From positions 434,001 through 498,000 of the forward strand of contig CAVRTB010000002.1 in the NCBI GenBank assembly GCA_963724065.1: a stretch of 64,000 nt of DNA, written 5' to 3'. Origin of the DNA: DASRIA01 sp963724065. GTDB lineage: Bacteria; Actinomycetota; Thermoleophilia; Solirubrobacterales; JBBDJG01. The notes under the pieces were generated by a model that had not been told where the DNA came from, made no database searches, and was given only the letters and a program-made list of their open reading frames with translations. Made by a program: the position numbers and the translations under genes. Position 1 is the first letter of the stretch. Each line of letters starts with the position of its first letter. This document shows positions 34,515 through 42,935 of this stretch, piece by piece.

Positions 34515-37447
34515 GGCCTATGCCCCTTCACTGCGCTCAGGGTGACATCCTTGCCACCCGACCGCACCTCTGCAGCCGGCGCCTTCGCGATCCGCGCGAT
34601 CATGTCGCGCATCATGAGCGTGGCGACCGGATGGCCGCCGAGGTGGTCACGCAGGCGGTAGGTGCAGATCAGAACTCGCCCCCGGTCAATCGGCCGTTCG
34701 GCCACCAGCGCCACGATGTGATGGGCCCAGCCCACGAATAATCCGGAGTGCACGTTGGCCGCGAAGTCTCGCGGCGTCAGCCCGACGATCACCGTCTCCG
34801 GCGTCAGATCGGCAAAGGCGAAGTCCACCGTCCCACCGGTCGGGATCCCGCCGAAGATCTTGTCCTGCCGGATCCAGCTCATGCTGCTGGCCCAGTCGCC
34901 CTGCCAGCTGCGGCCCTGGCGCTGCGCGATGCTGAGCGAGCCCAGGTGCGCCTGCTGTGACTCGGGCTCCTCCGCCAGCCAGAGCACCCGGCCGCCGTTC
35001 TGCACGTACCAGCGGAGCTCGTCCGTCATCCGCTCCACCACGACCAGGTCGGCCGACTCCTGATCGGTGATCTCGTACCCCATCCCGGCCAGACGTGCGG
35101 CCAGCCGGGGCAGCCCCGGCACCGTAAGCTTGATGTGCCGCTGGTGCGACTCGGCCCGGGGAAAAAAGTACAGTTCGTGGTGGTTGTGGGTCACGACGTC
35201 GCCCGCCGCGCTGGTCAGCCTCATCTCCAACCGGGCACGGGTCGCCTGCTCCAGCGGCGGCACATCGAAGATCACCGTCCCCAGGTTGGTCAGCTGGGCG
35301 CGCTCAGGGGTGACCCCGGTGAACTGGCCCCGGATCTCGGGCCACTGGTCCAGCTGCCATTCCAGCCGAGAGTTCCGGAGATCGGCGGAGGAGAAGTGGG
35401 AGAGGCCCAACCTGACCTCGCAACGTTCTCCCTCCCAGAATGCAATCCGCTCCCAGTCGGTCGGCACGATGGCGTCGGGACAGTTCACCTGCCCGATCAC
35501 GTCATAGTACGCCTTGGGGTTCCGGCACATGTCGAGCAGACCGTTGCTCTCCCAGTGTACGTCGGTGAACTCGGTGATCACGTACCCCACGATGCTGGGA
35601 TGCCGCCGCATCTGTTCGATCTGGTACTTGAGGGCGGTGAACTGCATCCGCTGGCTGGCCGCGGAAAGATCTGAGAGGGTGGGAAACACCTTGTCGAGAT
35701 GGTACGCCTTGTACCGCTGCTCGATGCCGTGAGGGTAGACCACCCCATCGCCCCATTCGATGCCGGTCTCGAACCACCACGGCTCCCGGCCATAGTGGGC
35801 CCGGAGCTTGGCGACGTCCGGCAGTCCCCAGTTGCCGAATTCCGACACTACCATCGGCTCGCTTCCCCGGCGCTTCACCTCCGCAGCCGGCGCCCGTGGC
35901 ACCGGGTTCCAGGGATCGCGGATGTACTCCCGCCACGACTCGATGCTCTCGTATTCATGGGCGAAGGTCCACGGCGGCCGGCTGGCGAAGGTCTGGACCC
36001 AGTCCTTCCATTTGCGATAGTGGTCCGGCATCGCGTAGTAGTTGTGAAAATCCTCGATGTCGGTGACCACGTGGAAATTGGTGAAGCATGGCGAGTTCCC
36101 CACCACCAGGCGATGCGGGTCAAGCTCCTTGAGCTGGTTATACATGTCCGCCAGCCAGGCCCGGTGGCCCGCGTTCACCGCCAGGTCCACACCCCAGTTC
36201 TCGTTGACGATGGTCCAGATGATGATGGATGGGTGGTTCCAGTCCCGTTCCACCATGCCGAAGAGAGTCTCCTTGGCCCGCCGCTTCGCGGTCTCGGTCA
36301 GATCCTGCCAGTTGGGAAGCTCGGTCCAGATCAGGATCCCGGCCCGGTCCGCCGCGTCATAGTAGCGCGGGTCGGTGATCTTGATATGGGTCCGGAGGAG
36401 GTTGAGCCCCATGTGCTTCGCCTTGGCGAACTGGGCGTCCAGCTCCTCATCGCTGAACGGGGTGTAGATCAGGTCGGGGTAGTAGTCCTGATCCAGAGCG
36501 CCCCGCAGGTACAGCACCTGGCCGTTGAGCAGGAGGTGCCCGCTGGGCGAGGTGGCGATGGTCCGCATCCCGAAGGGCGACGAGATAGTATCGAGAGGCT
36601 CGGCCCGGTCGTCGCTGCCGTCGAGCAGCACCGCCTGGAGCTGGTAGAGGTGCGGCGTGGTGGTGTCCCAGAGCAGCGGCTCCGGGATGGGGATAGTCAG
36701 CTCCTCGCTCTCGCCGCCGGCGGGCAGGAGCACGCGATGCCGCTGGACCTGTCCCAGCGGGTCGGTGACGTTGAGCCAGAGTCCCAGCGGTCGGTTGCTC
36801 GCCTGGCTGAGCGAGACCCGTATCCCGGCCTGCCGCTCCGCCACATCCGGCGTGATCCTGAGACCGGTGAGATGGACCGGCGCGCGATGCTCGAGATAGA
36901 TGGTCTGCCAGATGCCACCGATCGGTCCGTACCAGCTCTGCTTGCCGTGGGGGATTTCGGCGAAGGGGAATTCGGGAAGGTAGTCTGCGTCGTTGCCTGG
37001 ATCGATGACCCGGACAACGAGCTCGTTACTACCCGGGTGAAGCCCATCGGTGATGTCCAGCTCGAAGGGCAGATACCCGCCCTCGTGCTCGCCCACCTGC
37101 CGGCCGTTGAGCCACACGGTGGTGTGGTAGTCCACCGCGCCGAAGTGGAGGAAGGCGGTACGGCGGTACGGCGGTACGGCGGTAGCGTCGTCGCTGGCTA
37201 CGAGTTGTTCCCCAGTATCCGGGGAGGTTACCGCCGCACCGGCGTTCCCCCGTTCCGCCCCTTCAAACTGGCGCCGATACCACGCCACCCCACTGTAATC
37301 CCGGAGGTCGTCGAACTGGGCTTGCCACGGGCCGGGGACCTGGATCGCCCGGGCGTCCGCTGTGCGGAGTGTCTGGTAGGTCAGCTGCTGCTGCGGATCC
37401 GGGTAGAACTCCCACTGCCCATCCAGGCTGATACGCGTACGACTCAC
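34502..37447 (-). CDS. GH2 family glycoside hydrolase (beta-galactosidase/glucuronidase-like)
   Basis: 981 residues from a GTG at 37447. The sugar-binding domain (about 1 to 185: DGQWEFYPDP, GPWQAQF, LHFGAVDYHTTVWLNGRQVG) and Ig-like domain lead into the TIM barrel. Barrel motifs include MGLNLLRTHIKITD, the acid/base site IIIWTIVNENWGVD and the nucleophile region VGYVITEFTDVHWESNG. A C-terminal extension of about 300 residues follows. An in-frame insert of about 25 residues (37,151 to 37,240) holds an 8-base tandem repeat. The start overlaps the stop of the membrane protein upstream. Likely cleaves a beta-linked sugar; substrate unknown. Confidence 0.8.
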   Translation of the reverse strand: MSRTRISLDGQWEFYPDPQQQLTYQTLRTADARAIQVPGPWQAQFDDLRDYSGVAWYRRQFEGAERGNAGAAVTSPDTGEQLVASDDATAVPPYRRTAFLHFGAVDYHTTVWLNGRQVGEHEGGYLPFELDITDGLHPGSNELVVRVIDPGNDADYLPEFPFAEIPHGKQSWYGPIGGIWQTIYLEHRAPVHLTGLRITPDVAERQAGIRVSLSQASNRPLGLWLNVTDPLGQVQRHRVLLPAGGESEELTIPIPEPLLWDTTTPHLYQLQAVLLDGSDDRAEPLDTISSPFGMRTIATSPSGHLLLNGQVLYLRGALDQDYYPDLIYTPFSDEELDAQFAKAKHMGLNLLRTHIKITDPRYYDAADRAGILIWTELPNWQDLTETAKRRAKETLFGMVERDWNHPSIIIWTIVNENWGVDLAVNAGHRAWLADMYNQLKELDPHRLVVGNSPCFTNFHVVTDIEDFHNYYAMPDHYRKWKDWVQTFASRPPWTFAHEYESIESWREYIRDPWNPVPRAPAAEVKRRGSEPMVVSEFGNWGLPDVAKLRAHYGREPWWFETGIEWGDGVVYPHGIEQRYKAYHLDKVFPTLSDLSAASQRMQFTALKYQIEQMRRHPSIVGYVITEFTDVHWESNGLLDMCRNPKAYYDVIGQVNCPDAIVPTDWERIAFWEGERCEVRLGLSHFSSADLRNSRLEWQLDQWPEIRGQFTGVTPERAQLTNLGTVIFDVPPLEQATRARLEMRLTSAAGDVVTHNHHELYFFPRAESHQRHIKLTVPGLPRLAARLAGMGYEITDQESADLVVVERMTDELRWYVQNGGRVLWLAEEPESQQAHLGSLSIAQRQGRSWQGDWASSMSWIRQDKIFGGIPTGGTVDFAFADLTPETVIVGLTPRDFAANVHSGLFVGWAHHIVALVAERPIDRGRVLICTYRLRDHLGGHPVATLMMRDMIARIAKAPAAEVRSGGKDVTLSAVKGHRPYRP
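34524..34547. repeat. REP-like palindromic motif at GH2 3-prime end
   Basis: CCCTTCACTGCGCTCAGGG plus TGACA, the well-known short interspersed CCCTTCRCTGCGCTCAGGGTGACA motif of many genomes. It codes the C-terminal VTLSAVKGH of the GH2 protein and may have become coding by insertion. Confidence 0.5.
37154..37235. repeat. Four 8-bp GGCGGTAC repeats inside the GH2 coding sequence
   Basis: GGCGGTAC occurs at 37,154, 37,162 and 37,170, with GGCGGTAG at 37,178, and an inverted TTACCGCC lies at 37,228 to 37,235. The unit length is not a multiple of three, so gain or loss of a unit would shift the GH2 frame. At present the frame is intact (PPYRRTAF). The same unit recurs at 38,917 to 38,949. Confidence 0.7.
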
Positions 37448-37869
37448 GAGACGATTCCAGGGCCACGGAGGGCTCGGCGGCGCTCGAGCCAGCTGCCGGC
37501 AGCCGCGCCGACCAGGCCGGCGACCAGTGCGGTGCCGGTTCCGACCGTGATCGCGTAGGCAAAAATACGCGGCTCGGTGAAGGCCTGGTCCAGCGAACCC
37601 GGGCCCGCGAGCCAGGAGGCGAGCGGACCGACGGTCGCATCGAGGAAGCCCACGCATGCAGCCGCCAGCACACCCGCGGCGAGGCTCGCGCGCCAGGCAC
37701 CCACGAAGCCCACCAGGACGTACACCAGCAGCGATACCACTCCGAGCGGCGAGTAGGGGAAGCCGAGCGGCTTGCCCGCCAGCGCGCCGACCACGTCGAT
37801 CCCGACCAGCAATGCGGCGGCTACCACCACGACCGGCGTGACCCGTCGCACCTGTCTCCTCTCGATCAT
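37444..37869 (-). CDS. Small four-segment membrane protein
   Basis: 141 residues, four hydrophobic segments (VTPVVVVAAALLVGIDVVGAL; LGVVSLLVYVLVGFVGAW; LAAGVLAAACVGFLDATVG; AYAITVGTGTALVAGLVGAAA) and a basic C-terminus (SWLERRRALRG). No family recognised. It overlaps the GH2 start by four bases (GTGA), so it is cotranscribed with and probably translationally coupled to that enzyme. A membrane partner or transporter role for the sugar locus is only a guess. Confidence 0.6.
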   Translation of the reverse strand: MIERRQVRRVTPVVVVAAALLVGIDVVGALAGKPLGFPYSPLGVVSLLVYVLVGFVGAWRASLAAGVLAAACVGFLDATVGPLASWLAGPGSLDQAFTEPRIFAYAITVGTGTALVAGLVGAAAGSWLERRRALRGPGIVS

Positions 37870-37887
37870 CGTCGTCTCCGGGAGGGC

Positions 37888-38030
37888 TACTGGATATTGG
37901 CCATTGGCTGCTGGCTACTGGGGGCTGCTGGCTTTTGTTTTTTGGTTGTGATCGGGCATCGACCGGCACTGGAGCTGCAAACTACATGCTAATAGCTATT
38001 GGCCAATAGCCAATAGCCAAGAGCCAATAG
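37888..38030. repeat. Heptamer tandem element with inverted arms
   Basis: Left arm has TATTGGC, CATTGGC, TGCTGGC, TACTGGG in tandem (from 37,895); right arm has CCAATAG, CCAATAG, CCAAGAG, CCAATAG (about 38,003 to 38,030). The arms are inverted copies of seven-base words, separated by a T-rich centre, between the divergent membrane-protein and TSUP genes. Confidence 0.5.
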
Positions 38031-38070
38031 TACTTTCCTCACGCCTGCCACCCTTACGGAGTCGCTGCCC

Positions 38071-38439
38071 ATGGAGCCCCTGTTCCTCGCCATCGGTCTG
38101 GCCGCTGGAGTACTGTCGGGACTCTTCGGGATCGGAGGCGGGATCCTGATCGTCCCAGCCCTGATCTTGTTTGCCAAGTTTCCCACCAAGCTGGCGCTCG
38201 GCACCTCCCTCGGCGCTCTCCTGCTCCCGGTCGGGCTGCTCGGCGCCCTTACCTATTACAAGACTGGCAACCTCGAGATCCGAGCCTCGCTCCTCCTCGC
38301 CCTCGGCCTCTTCCTCGGCGCCTGGGGGGGGGCCAGGCTGGCGCAGGTGCTGCCGACCGCCACGCTACAACGAATGTTCGCCGTGTTCATCGCCCTCATG
38401 GCGGTGCGGCTTTGGATCGATGCGGGGAAGAACGGATGA
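38071..38439 (+). CDS. TSUP (TauE/SafE) family permease, half-length
   Basis: 122 residues, about four hydrophobic segments, with the family's glycine-rich opening (LAAGVLSGLFGIGGGILIVP) and GTSLGALLLPVGLLGALTYY. Most TauE/SafE proteins have two such halves; this corresponds to one, as in small dimeric members. Reading frame is intact. Its stop overlaps the ATG of the YbhB-like gene, so the two are coupled. Confidence 0.7.
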   Translation: MEPLFLAIGLAAGVLSGLFGIGGGILIVPALILFAKFPTKLALGTSLGALLLPVGLLGALTYYKTGNLEIRASLLLALGLFLGAWGGARLAQVLPTATLQRMFAVFIALMAVRLWIDAGKNG

Positions 38440-38924
38440 GTACCGACAGCAGCCCCGGCCAGATCCAGCTCAGCTCGCCGGCGTTTGCCTATGGTGCGAA
38501 GATCCCGTTCCGATTCACCTGCGAGGGCGACGACATCTCCCCGCCACTCGAGTGGTCCGGCGCGCCGGTCGAGGCCCGCAGCTTTGCGCTCATCTGCGAA
38601 GACCCCGACGCGCCCCGGGGAACCTGGGTCCACTGGCTGCTGTACAACGTGCCGGCCGGAGCGGTGGAGCTGAATCAGGCAGTCCCAACCCTGCCCGAGA
38701 CACCGTCGGGGGCCCGCCACGGTCGCAATACCGCGGGCGACATGGCCTATGCCGGCCCCTGCCCTCCTCCCGGCAAACCCCACCGATATTTCTTCCGGCT
38801 CTACGCCCTTGATATCATGCTGAATCTTCCGCCCGGCGCCAACCGAGAGGAGCTGGAACAAGCCATGGAGCAGCACATCCTGGGACAGGGAACGCTGATG
38901 GGGACGTATGAACACAGGCGGTAA
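38436..38924 (+). CDS. YbhB/YbcL family (PEBP/Raf kinase inhibitor-like) protein
   Basis: 162 residues of the phosphatidylethanolamine-binding fold: IPFRFTCEGDDISPPLEWSG at the start, ICEDPDAPRGTWVHWLLYNVP in the anion-binding centre, and the GPCPPPGKPHRYFFRLYALD loop near the end. The biological ligand in bacteria is not known. ATG 38436 overlaps the upstream stop. The 3-prime end consists of GGCGGTA-type repeats. Confidence 0.85.
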   Translation: MSTDSSPGQIQLSSPAFAYGAKIPFRFTCEGDDISPPLEWSGAPVEARSFALICEDPDAPRGTWVHWLLYNVPAGAVELNQAVPTLPETPSGARHGRNTAGDMAYAGPCPPPGKPHRYFFRLYALDIMLNLPPGANREELEQAMEQHILGQGTLMGTYEHRR

Positions 38925-38988
38925 GGCGGTACGGCGGTAAGGGCGGTAGGCTCCGTCCTCTCCGCCTTCTCCGTCCTCTCCATCTTAT
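38917..38988. repeat. GGCGGTA octamer array followed by CCGTCCTCT nonamer array
   Basis: Octamers GGCGGTAA, GGCGGTAC, GGCGGTAA run from 38,917 to 38,940, with GGCGGTAG at 38,942. Nonamers CCGTCCTCT, CCGCCTTCT, CCGTCCTCT, CCATCTTAT follow from 38,953 to 38,988, just before the exonuclease ATG at 38,998. The array ends the YbhB gene and fills the gap. Confidence 0.65.
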
Positions 38989-38997
38989 TTTTCCAGC

Positions 38998-40044
38998 ATG
39001 TCCCTCCTGACCCTCACCCCACAGGGCCTCTACTGCGAGGCCGGCGACTTCTTCGTCGATCCCTGGGAGCCGGTCGACCGCGCCATCATCACCCACGCCC
39101 ACGGCGATCATGCGACCTGGGGCTCCTATTCCTACCTGACTTCCATGCCGGGCGTCGGGGTGCTGCGCGCGCGGCTGGAGATGGGGGCAAGGATCCGCGG
39201 CGTCGAGTATGGTGAGACCGTCGCCCTCAACGGCACCACTGTCTCGCTCCATCCCGCGGGCCACATCCTGGGCTCGTCCCAGGTCCGGATCGAGCATGCA
39301 GGCGAGATCTGGGCAGTCTCGGGCGACTACAAGACCGACCCCGATCCCACCTGCACCCCGTTCGAGCCGGTTCGCTGCCACACCTTCGTGTCCGAGTCCA
39401 CCTTCGGACTCCCGATCTACCGCTGGCCCAGTCAGGCCGAGGTGTTCGCCGAGATCAATGCCTGGTGGCGGACCAACGCCGCGGCCGGCCGGACCAGCCT
39501 CCTCCTGGGCTACGCGCTCGGCAAGGCGCAGCGGCTCCTGGCCGGCCTCGATCCCTCCATCGGACCCATCCTGACCCATGGCGCGGTTGAGCGGATGACC
39601 GGCGTGTATCGCCAGGGAGGCATCGAGCTGCCGGCAACCCGATACGCGGGGGCGGCCCAGAGCCGGGTCGATGCGACCGGGGCCATCGTTATCGCACCAC
39701 CGTATGCCGACGCCTCGATCTGGTCCCGCCGGTTTGGCGATCACTCCACCGGGTTTGCCTCAGGCTGGATGATGGTCCGGGGCGCTCGGCGACAGCGCTC
39801 CGGGCTTGACCGAGGCTTTGCTCTCTCGGATCACGTGGATTGGCCCAGCCTCTTGGCAGCCATCGATGCCACTGGAGCGGGAGAGGTGTGGGTGACCCAC
39901 GGGTACACCGGCCCGGTGGTGCGCTGGCTCCAGGAGCGGGGCGTGGACGCCAAGGCAGTGGCGACCAGGTTCGAGGGTGAGAGGGATGAGGTGGTGGAGG
40001 AGGCGGACGGGCTGACAGACGGACGGGCGGACAATCGAGTATGA
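38998..40044 (+). CDS. Ligase-associated DNA damage response exonuclease
   Basis: 348 residues of the metallo-beta-lactamase/beta-CASP-like nuclease class. It has HAHGDHATWGSYSYLTS (HxHxDH), HPAGHILGSSQVRIEH, SGDYKTDPDPTCTPFEPV and the C-terminal SDHVDW with WVTHGYTG. In the known set (TIGR-type ligase-associated repair genes) it processes DNA ends for the ligase encoded next to it. ATG follows a nonamer array. The ligase start overlaps its stop (ATGA). Confidence 0.9.
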   Translation: MSLLTLTPQGLYCEAGDFFVDPWEPVDRAIITHAHGDHATWGSYSYLTSMPGVGVLRARLEMGARIRGVEYGETVALNGTTVSLHPAGHILGSSQVRIEHAGEIWAVSGDYKTDPDPTCTPFEPVRCHTFVSESTFGLPIYRWPSQAEVFAEINAWWRTNAAAGRTSLLLGYALGKAQRLLAGLDPSIGPILTHGAVERMTGVYRQGGIELPATRYAGAAQSRVDATGAIVIAPPYADASIWSRRFGDHSTGFASGWMMVRGARRQRSGLDRGFALSDHVDWPSLLAAIDATGAGEVWVTHGYTGPVVRWLQERGVDAKAVATRFEGERDEVVEEADGLTDGRADNRV

Positions 40045-41630
40045 GAGAGTTTGCTTGGCTGTACACGGCACTCGATGAGACGACGGCCACCAACGAAAAG
40101 GTCGCCGCGCTGGTCAAGTACTTCGAGAGTGCTCCCCCGGCCGATGCGGCGTGGGCAGTCCACTTCCTCAGCGGCCGCCGGCCCAAGCGCCTGGTCTCAT
40201 CGGGCAAGCTGCGCGCCTGGGCCGCGCAGGAAGCCGGCATTCCTTCCTGGCTGTTCGAGGAGAGCTATCAGGCCGTGGGCGATCTCGCCGAGACGATCAC
40301 TCTGGTCCTCCCAGCGGGCGGCGACTCCAGCGAGCTATCCCTGTCCCACTGGGTCGAGGAGCGGCTGCTGCGCCTCCGGGGCGAGGACGACGACGTGCAG
40401 CGCGAGGTCATGGTCTCCTCCTGGCGCGAGCTCGACACCCGGGAGCGCCTCGTCTGGAACAAGCTGATCACCGGCAGCTTCCGGGTCGGCGCATCCCAGC
40501 AGCTGGTGACTCGCGCCCTGGCTGAGGTAAGTGGCGTGCCCCAAGGCGCCATCGCGCACCGGCTCATGGGGGCCTGGGATCCCACCGCCGAGTTTTTTCA
40601 GCGGCTCATCGCGCCGGACACCAGCGATGCCGACGTGAGCCGTCCCTACCCGTTCTTTCTTGCCCATCCACTGGAGGGAGACCCTGACGCCCTCGGCGAC
40701 CCCGGCGAATGGATCGCGGAGTGGAAGTGGGATGGCATCCGTGCTCAGCTCATCCGCCGCGCGGGCAAGACCTTTCTCTGGTCCCGGGGAGAAGAGCTGC
40801 TTGCCGGCCGGTTTCCCGAAGTAGAGGAGAGCGGCGCGCTCCTGCCCGACGGAACCGTGCTCGACGGGGAGCTGCTCCCCTGGCTCGACGGCATGCCGCT
40901 GCCCTTCGCCCAGCTCCAGCGCCGGATCGGACGCAAGAACCTGAGCCCGAAGATTCTGGACGAGGTGCCCGTGGTGCTGGTCGCCTACGATCTGCTGGAG
41001 GAGGCCGCCGCCGACATCCGCTCTCTGCCGCTTTCTGAGCGACGGGTCAGGCTCGCCGCCCTGGTCGAGTCGATCCCGTCCCGCCGGCTGCTGCTCTCCA
41101 CCGCGGTGCCGGCGCCGGACTGGCTTGCCGCCACCAACGCCCGGCGAGAGGCGCGTGAGGTCGGCGCCGAGGGGCTCATGCTCAAGCGGCTGTCCTCCGG
41201 GTACGGAGTTGGACGCCGCCGGGGCGACTGGTGGAAATGGAAGGTGGATCCGCTGACCGTGGATGCGGTGCTGATCTATGCCCAGCCGGGCAGCGGCAAG
41301 CGGGCCGGACTCTTTACCGACTACACCTTCGGCATCTGGGAGGGAAGCCACCTGGTGCCGTTCGCCAAGGCTTATTCGGGGCTGACCGATGAGGAGATCC
41401 GAAAGGTGGACGCCTTTGTGCGGCGGAACACCCTGGAAAAGTTCGGACCGGTCCGGACCGTGAAACCGGAGCTGGTCTTCGAGCTCCACTTTGAGGGCAT
41501 CCAGCGCTCCAGCCGGCACAAGAGCGGGATCGCGGTACGGTTTCCCCGCATGGCGAGGTGGAGGACGGACAAGAAGGCGGATGAGGCGGACACGATCGAA
41601 AGGGTCCGCGCTCTGCTACAGCAGGAATAG
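40041..41630 (+). CDS. Ligase-associated ATP-dependent DNA ligase
   Basis: 529 residues. The N-terminal DNA-binding domain is followed by the nucleotidyltransferase core with the adenylation lysine Lys229 in EWKWDGIRAQ, then the motif III region TVLDGELLPW, EGLMLKR (motif IV), and WWKWKVDPLTVDAVLIYAQ (motif V) and OB-fold. It seals ATP-dependent nicks in the DNA damage response set. Start overlaps the exonuclease stop; the helicase is separated by two inserted genes. Confidence 0.92.
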   Translation: MREFAWLYTALDETTATNEKVAALVKYFESAPPADAAWAVHFLSGRRPKRLVSSGKLRAWAAQEAGIPSWLFEESYQAVGDLAETITLVLPAGGDSSELSLSHWVEERLLRLRGEDDDVQREVMVSSWRELDTRERLVWNKLITGSFRVGASQQLVTRALAEVSGVPQGAIAHRLMGAWDPTAEFFQRLIAPDTSDADVSRPYPFFLAHPLEGDPDALGDPGEWIAEWKWDGIRAQLIRRAGKTFLWSRGEELLAGRFPEVEESGALLPDGTVLDGELLPWLDGMPLPFAQLQRRIGRKNLSPKILDEVPVVLVAYDLLEEAAADIRSLPLSERRVRLAALVESIPSRRLLLSTAVPAPDWLAATNARREAREVGAEGLMLKRLSSGYGVGRRRGDWWKWKVDPLTVDAVLIYAQPGSGKRAGLFTDYTFGIWEGSHLVPFAKAYSGLTDEEIRKVDAFVRRNTLEKFGPVRTVKPELVFELHFEGIQRSSRHKSGIAVRFPRMARWRTDKKADEADTIERVRALLQQE

Positions 41631-41704
41631 CCGGAAATGGGACAGAAACGTGACACGATCGCCCTGGCGTTTCCACGCTCGGGGCGGTTTACCTTCGATC
41701 AGCG

Positions 41705-41749
41705 TGCTTGTGGCCTCCGGTGCCTCCGGGATGCCTCCGGTTACCGGGG
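41705..41749. repeat. GCCTCCGG triple word in the ligase/ADH gap
   Basis: GGCCTCCGGTGCCTCCGGGA then GCCTCCGG gives three spaced copies of GCCTCCGG in the gap upstream of the alcohol dehydrogenase. It belongs to the same style of short-word arrays. Confidence 0.35.
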
Positions 41750-41786
41750 CTGAGAAATTGGGTCAGACAATTACAGGGAGCCGACT

Positions 41787-42899
41787 ATGACCACCGTCAA
41801 GGAAATGCAGAGGAAGCCGGATTCGGCGCCGCCGAAGCGGATGGCCGCGTTGGGATATGCCGCCAGGAGCGCCACCACACCGCTTGCGCCCTTCAAGTTC
41901 GAGCGCCGGGAACCGGGACCCCGCGACGTCCAGATCGAGATCCAGTATTGCGGCGTCTGCCACTCCGACCTGCACGCGGTCAAGAGCGAGTGGCAGGGTA
42001 CGACCTACCCGATCGTACCCGGGCACGAGATCATCGGGCGGGTGACCAAAGTCGGGAGCGAGGTGAAGGGCTTCAAGGAAGGAGACCTCGCCGGTGTGGG
42101 CTGCCTGGTGGACTCGTGTCGCACCTGCGCCTCCTGCCAGGAGAATCTCGAGCAGTACTGCAACACCGGCTTCACCCTCACCTATAACGGCCCCGACAAG
42201 CACCTCGGCGGCGTCACCTACGGCGGCTACTCCAACCGGATCGTGGTGGACGAGCACTTCGTGCTCCACATCCCCGGCAAGCTCGACCCGGCCGCGGCCG
42301 CTCCCCTGCTCTGCGCCGGCATCACGACCTATTCGCCGCTGCGCCATTGGGAGGTCGGCCCTGGCCAGAAAGTGGGCATCGTCGGGCTCGGCGGCCTGGG
42401 CCACATGGGGGTGAAGTTCGCCCGCGCGTTCGGCGCCGAGGTGGTGCTGTTCACGACGTCTCCCGGGAAGACGGAGGACGCCAAGCGCCTCGGCGCTCAT
42501 GAGGTCGTCATCTCCCGCGATCCTGAGGCGATGGCGGCACAGGCCCACAGCTTCGACTTCATCCTCAATACCGTCGCGGCCTCCCACAACCTGGACCCGT
42601 TCATCGCCATGCTGAAGCGGGACGGCACCCTTTGCCTGGTCGGCGCGCCGGAGCACCCCCATCCCTCCCCCGATGTGACCGGCCTGATCTTCCGGCGCCG
42701 CGGGATCGCCGGGTCACTTATCGGCGGCCTGGCCGAGACCCAGGAGATGCTCGACTTCTGCGCCAAGCACGGGATTGTGTCCGACATCGAGCTGATCCCG
42801 ATCCAGAAGATCAACGAGGCGTACGAGCGGATGCTCAAGAGCGACGTGAAGTACCGGTTCGTGATCGACCTGGCGTCTCTAGGCAAGGACGAGCGGTAG
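41787..42899 (+). CDS. Zinc-dependent medium-chain alcohol dehydrogenase
   Basis: 370 residues of the cinnamyl-alcohol-dehydrogenase (YahK) type. Catalytic zinc ligands lie in YCGVCHSDLHAVK and PGHEIIG; the structural zinc set is CLVDSCRTCASCQENLEQYC; the coenzyme motif is GIVGLGGLGHMGVKFA. NADPH-dependent aldehyde reduction is the usual activity. It begins 156 bases after the ligase and interrupts the repair gene set. Confidence 0.88.
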   Translation: MTTVKEMQRKPDSAPPKRMAALGYAARSATTPLAPFKFERREPGPRDVQIEIQYCGVCHSDLHAVKSEWQGTTYPIVPGHEIIGRVTKVGSEVKGFKEGDLAGVGCLVDSCRTCASCQENLEQYCNTGFTLTYNGPDKHLGGVTYGGYSNRIVVDEHFVLHIPGKLDPAAAAPLLCAGITTYSPLRHWEVGPGQKVGIVGLGGLGHMGVKFARAFGAEVVLFTTSPGKTEDAKRLGAHEVVISRDPEAMAAQAHSFDFILNTVAASHNLDPFIAMLKRDGTLCLVGAPEHPHPSPDVTGLIFRRRGIAGSLIGGLAETQEMLDFCAKHGIVSDIELIPIQKINEAYERMLKSDVKYRFVIDLASLGKDER

Positions 42900-42935
42900 G
42901 GCGAGGAGGCCTGGTACAGCGCCTACCTTTCAGCC

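Noticed and set aside
34502..37969. GH2 frame extended to 1,155 codons
   Set aside because: The first 170 or so codons are antisense-free overlap with the membrane protein gene in another frame and have no homology; GTG 37447 fits the domain start.
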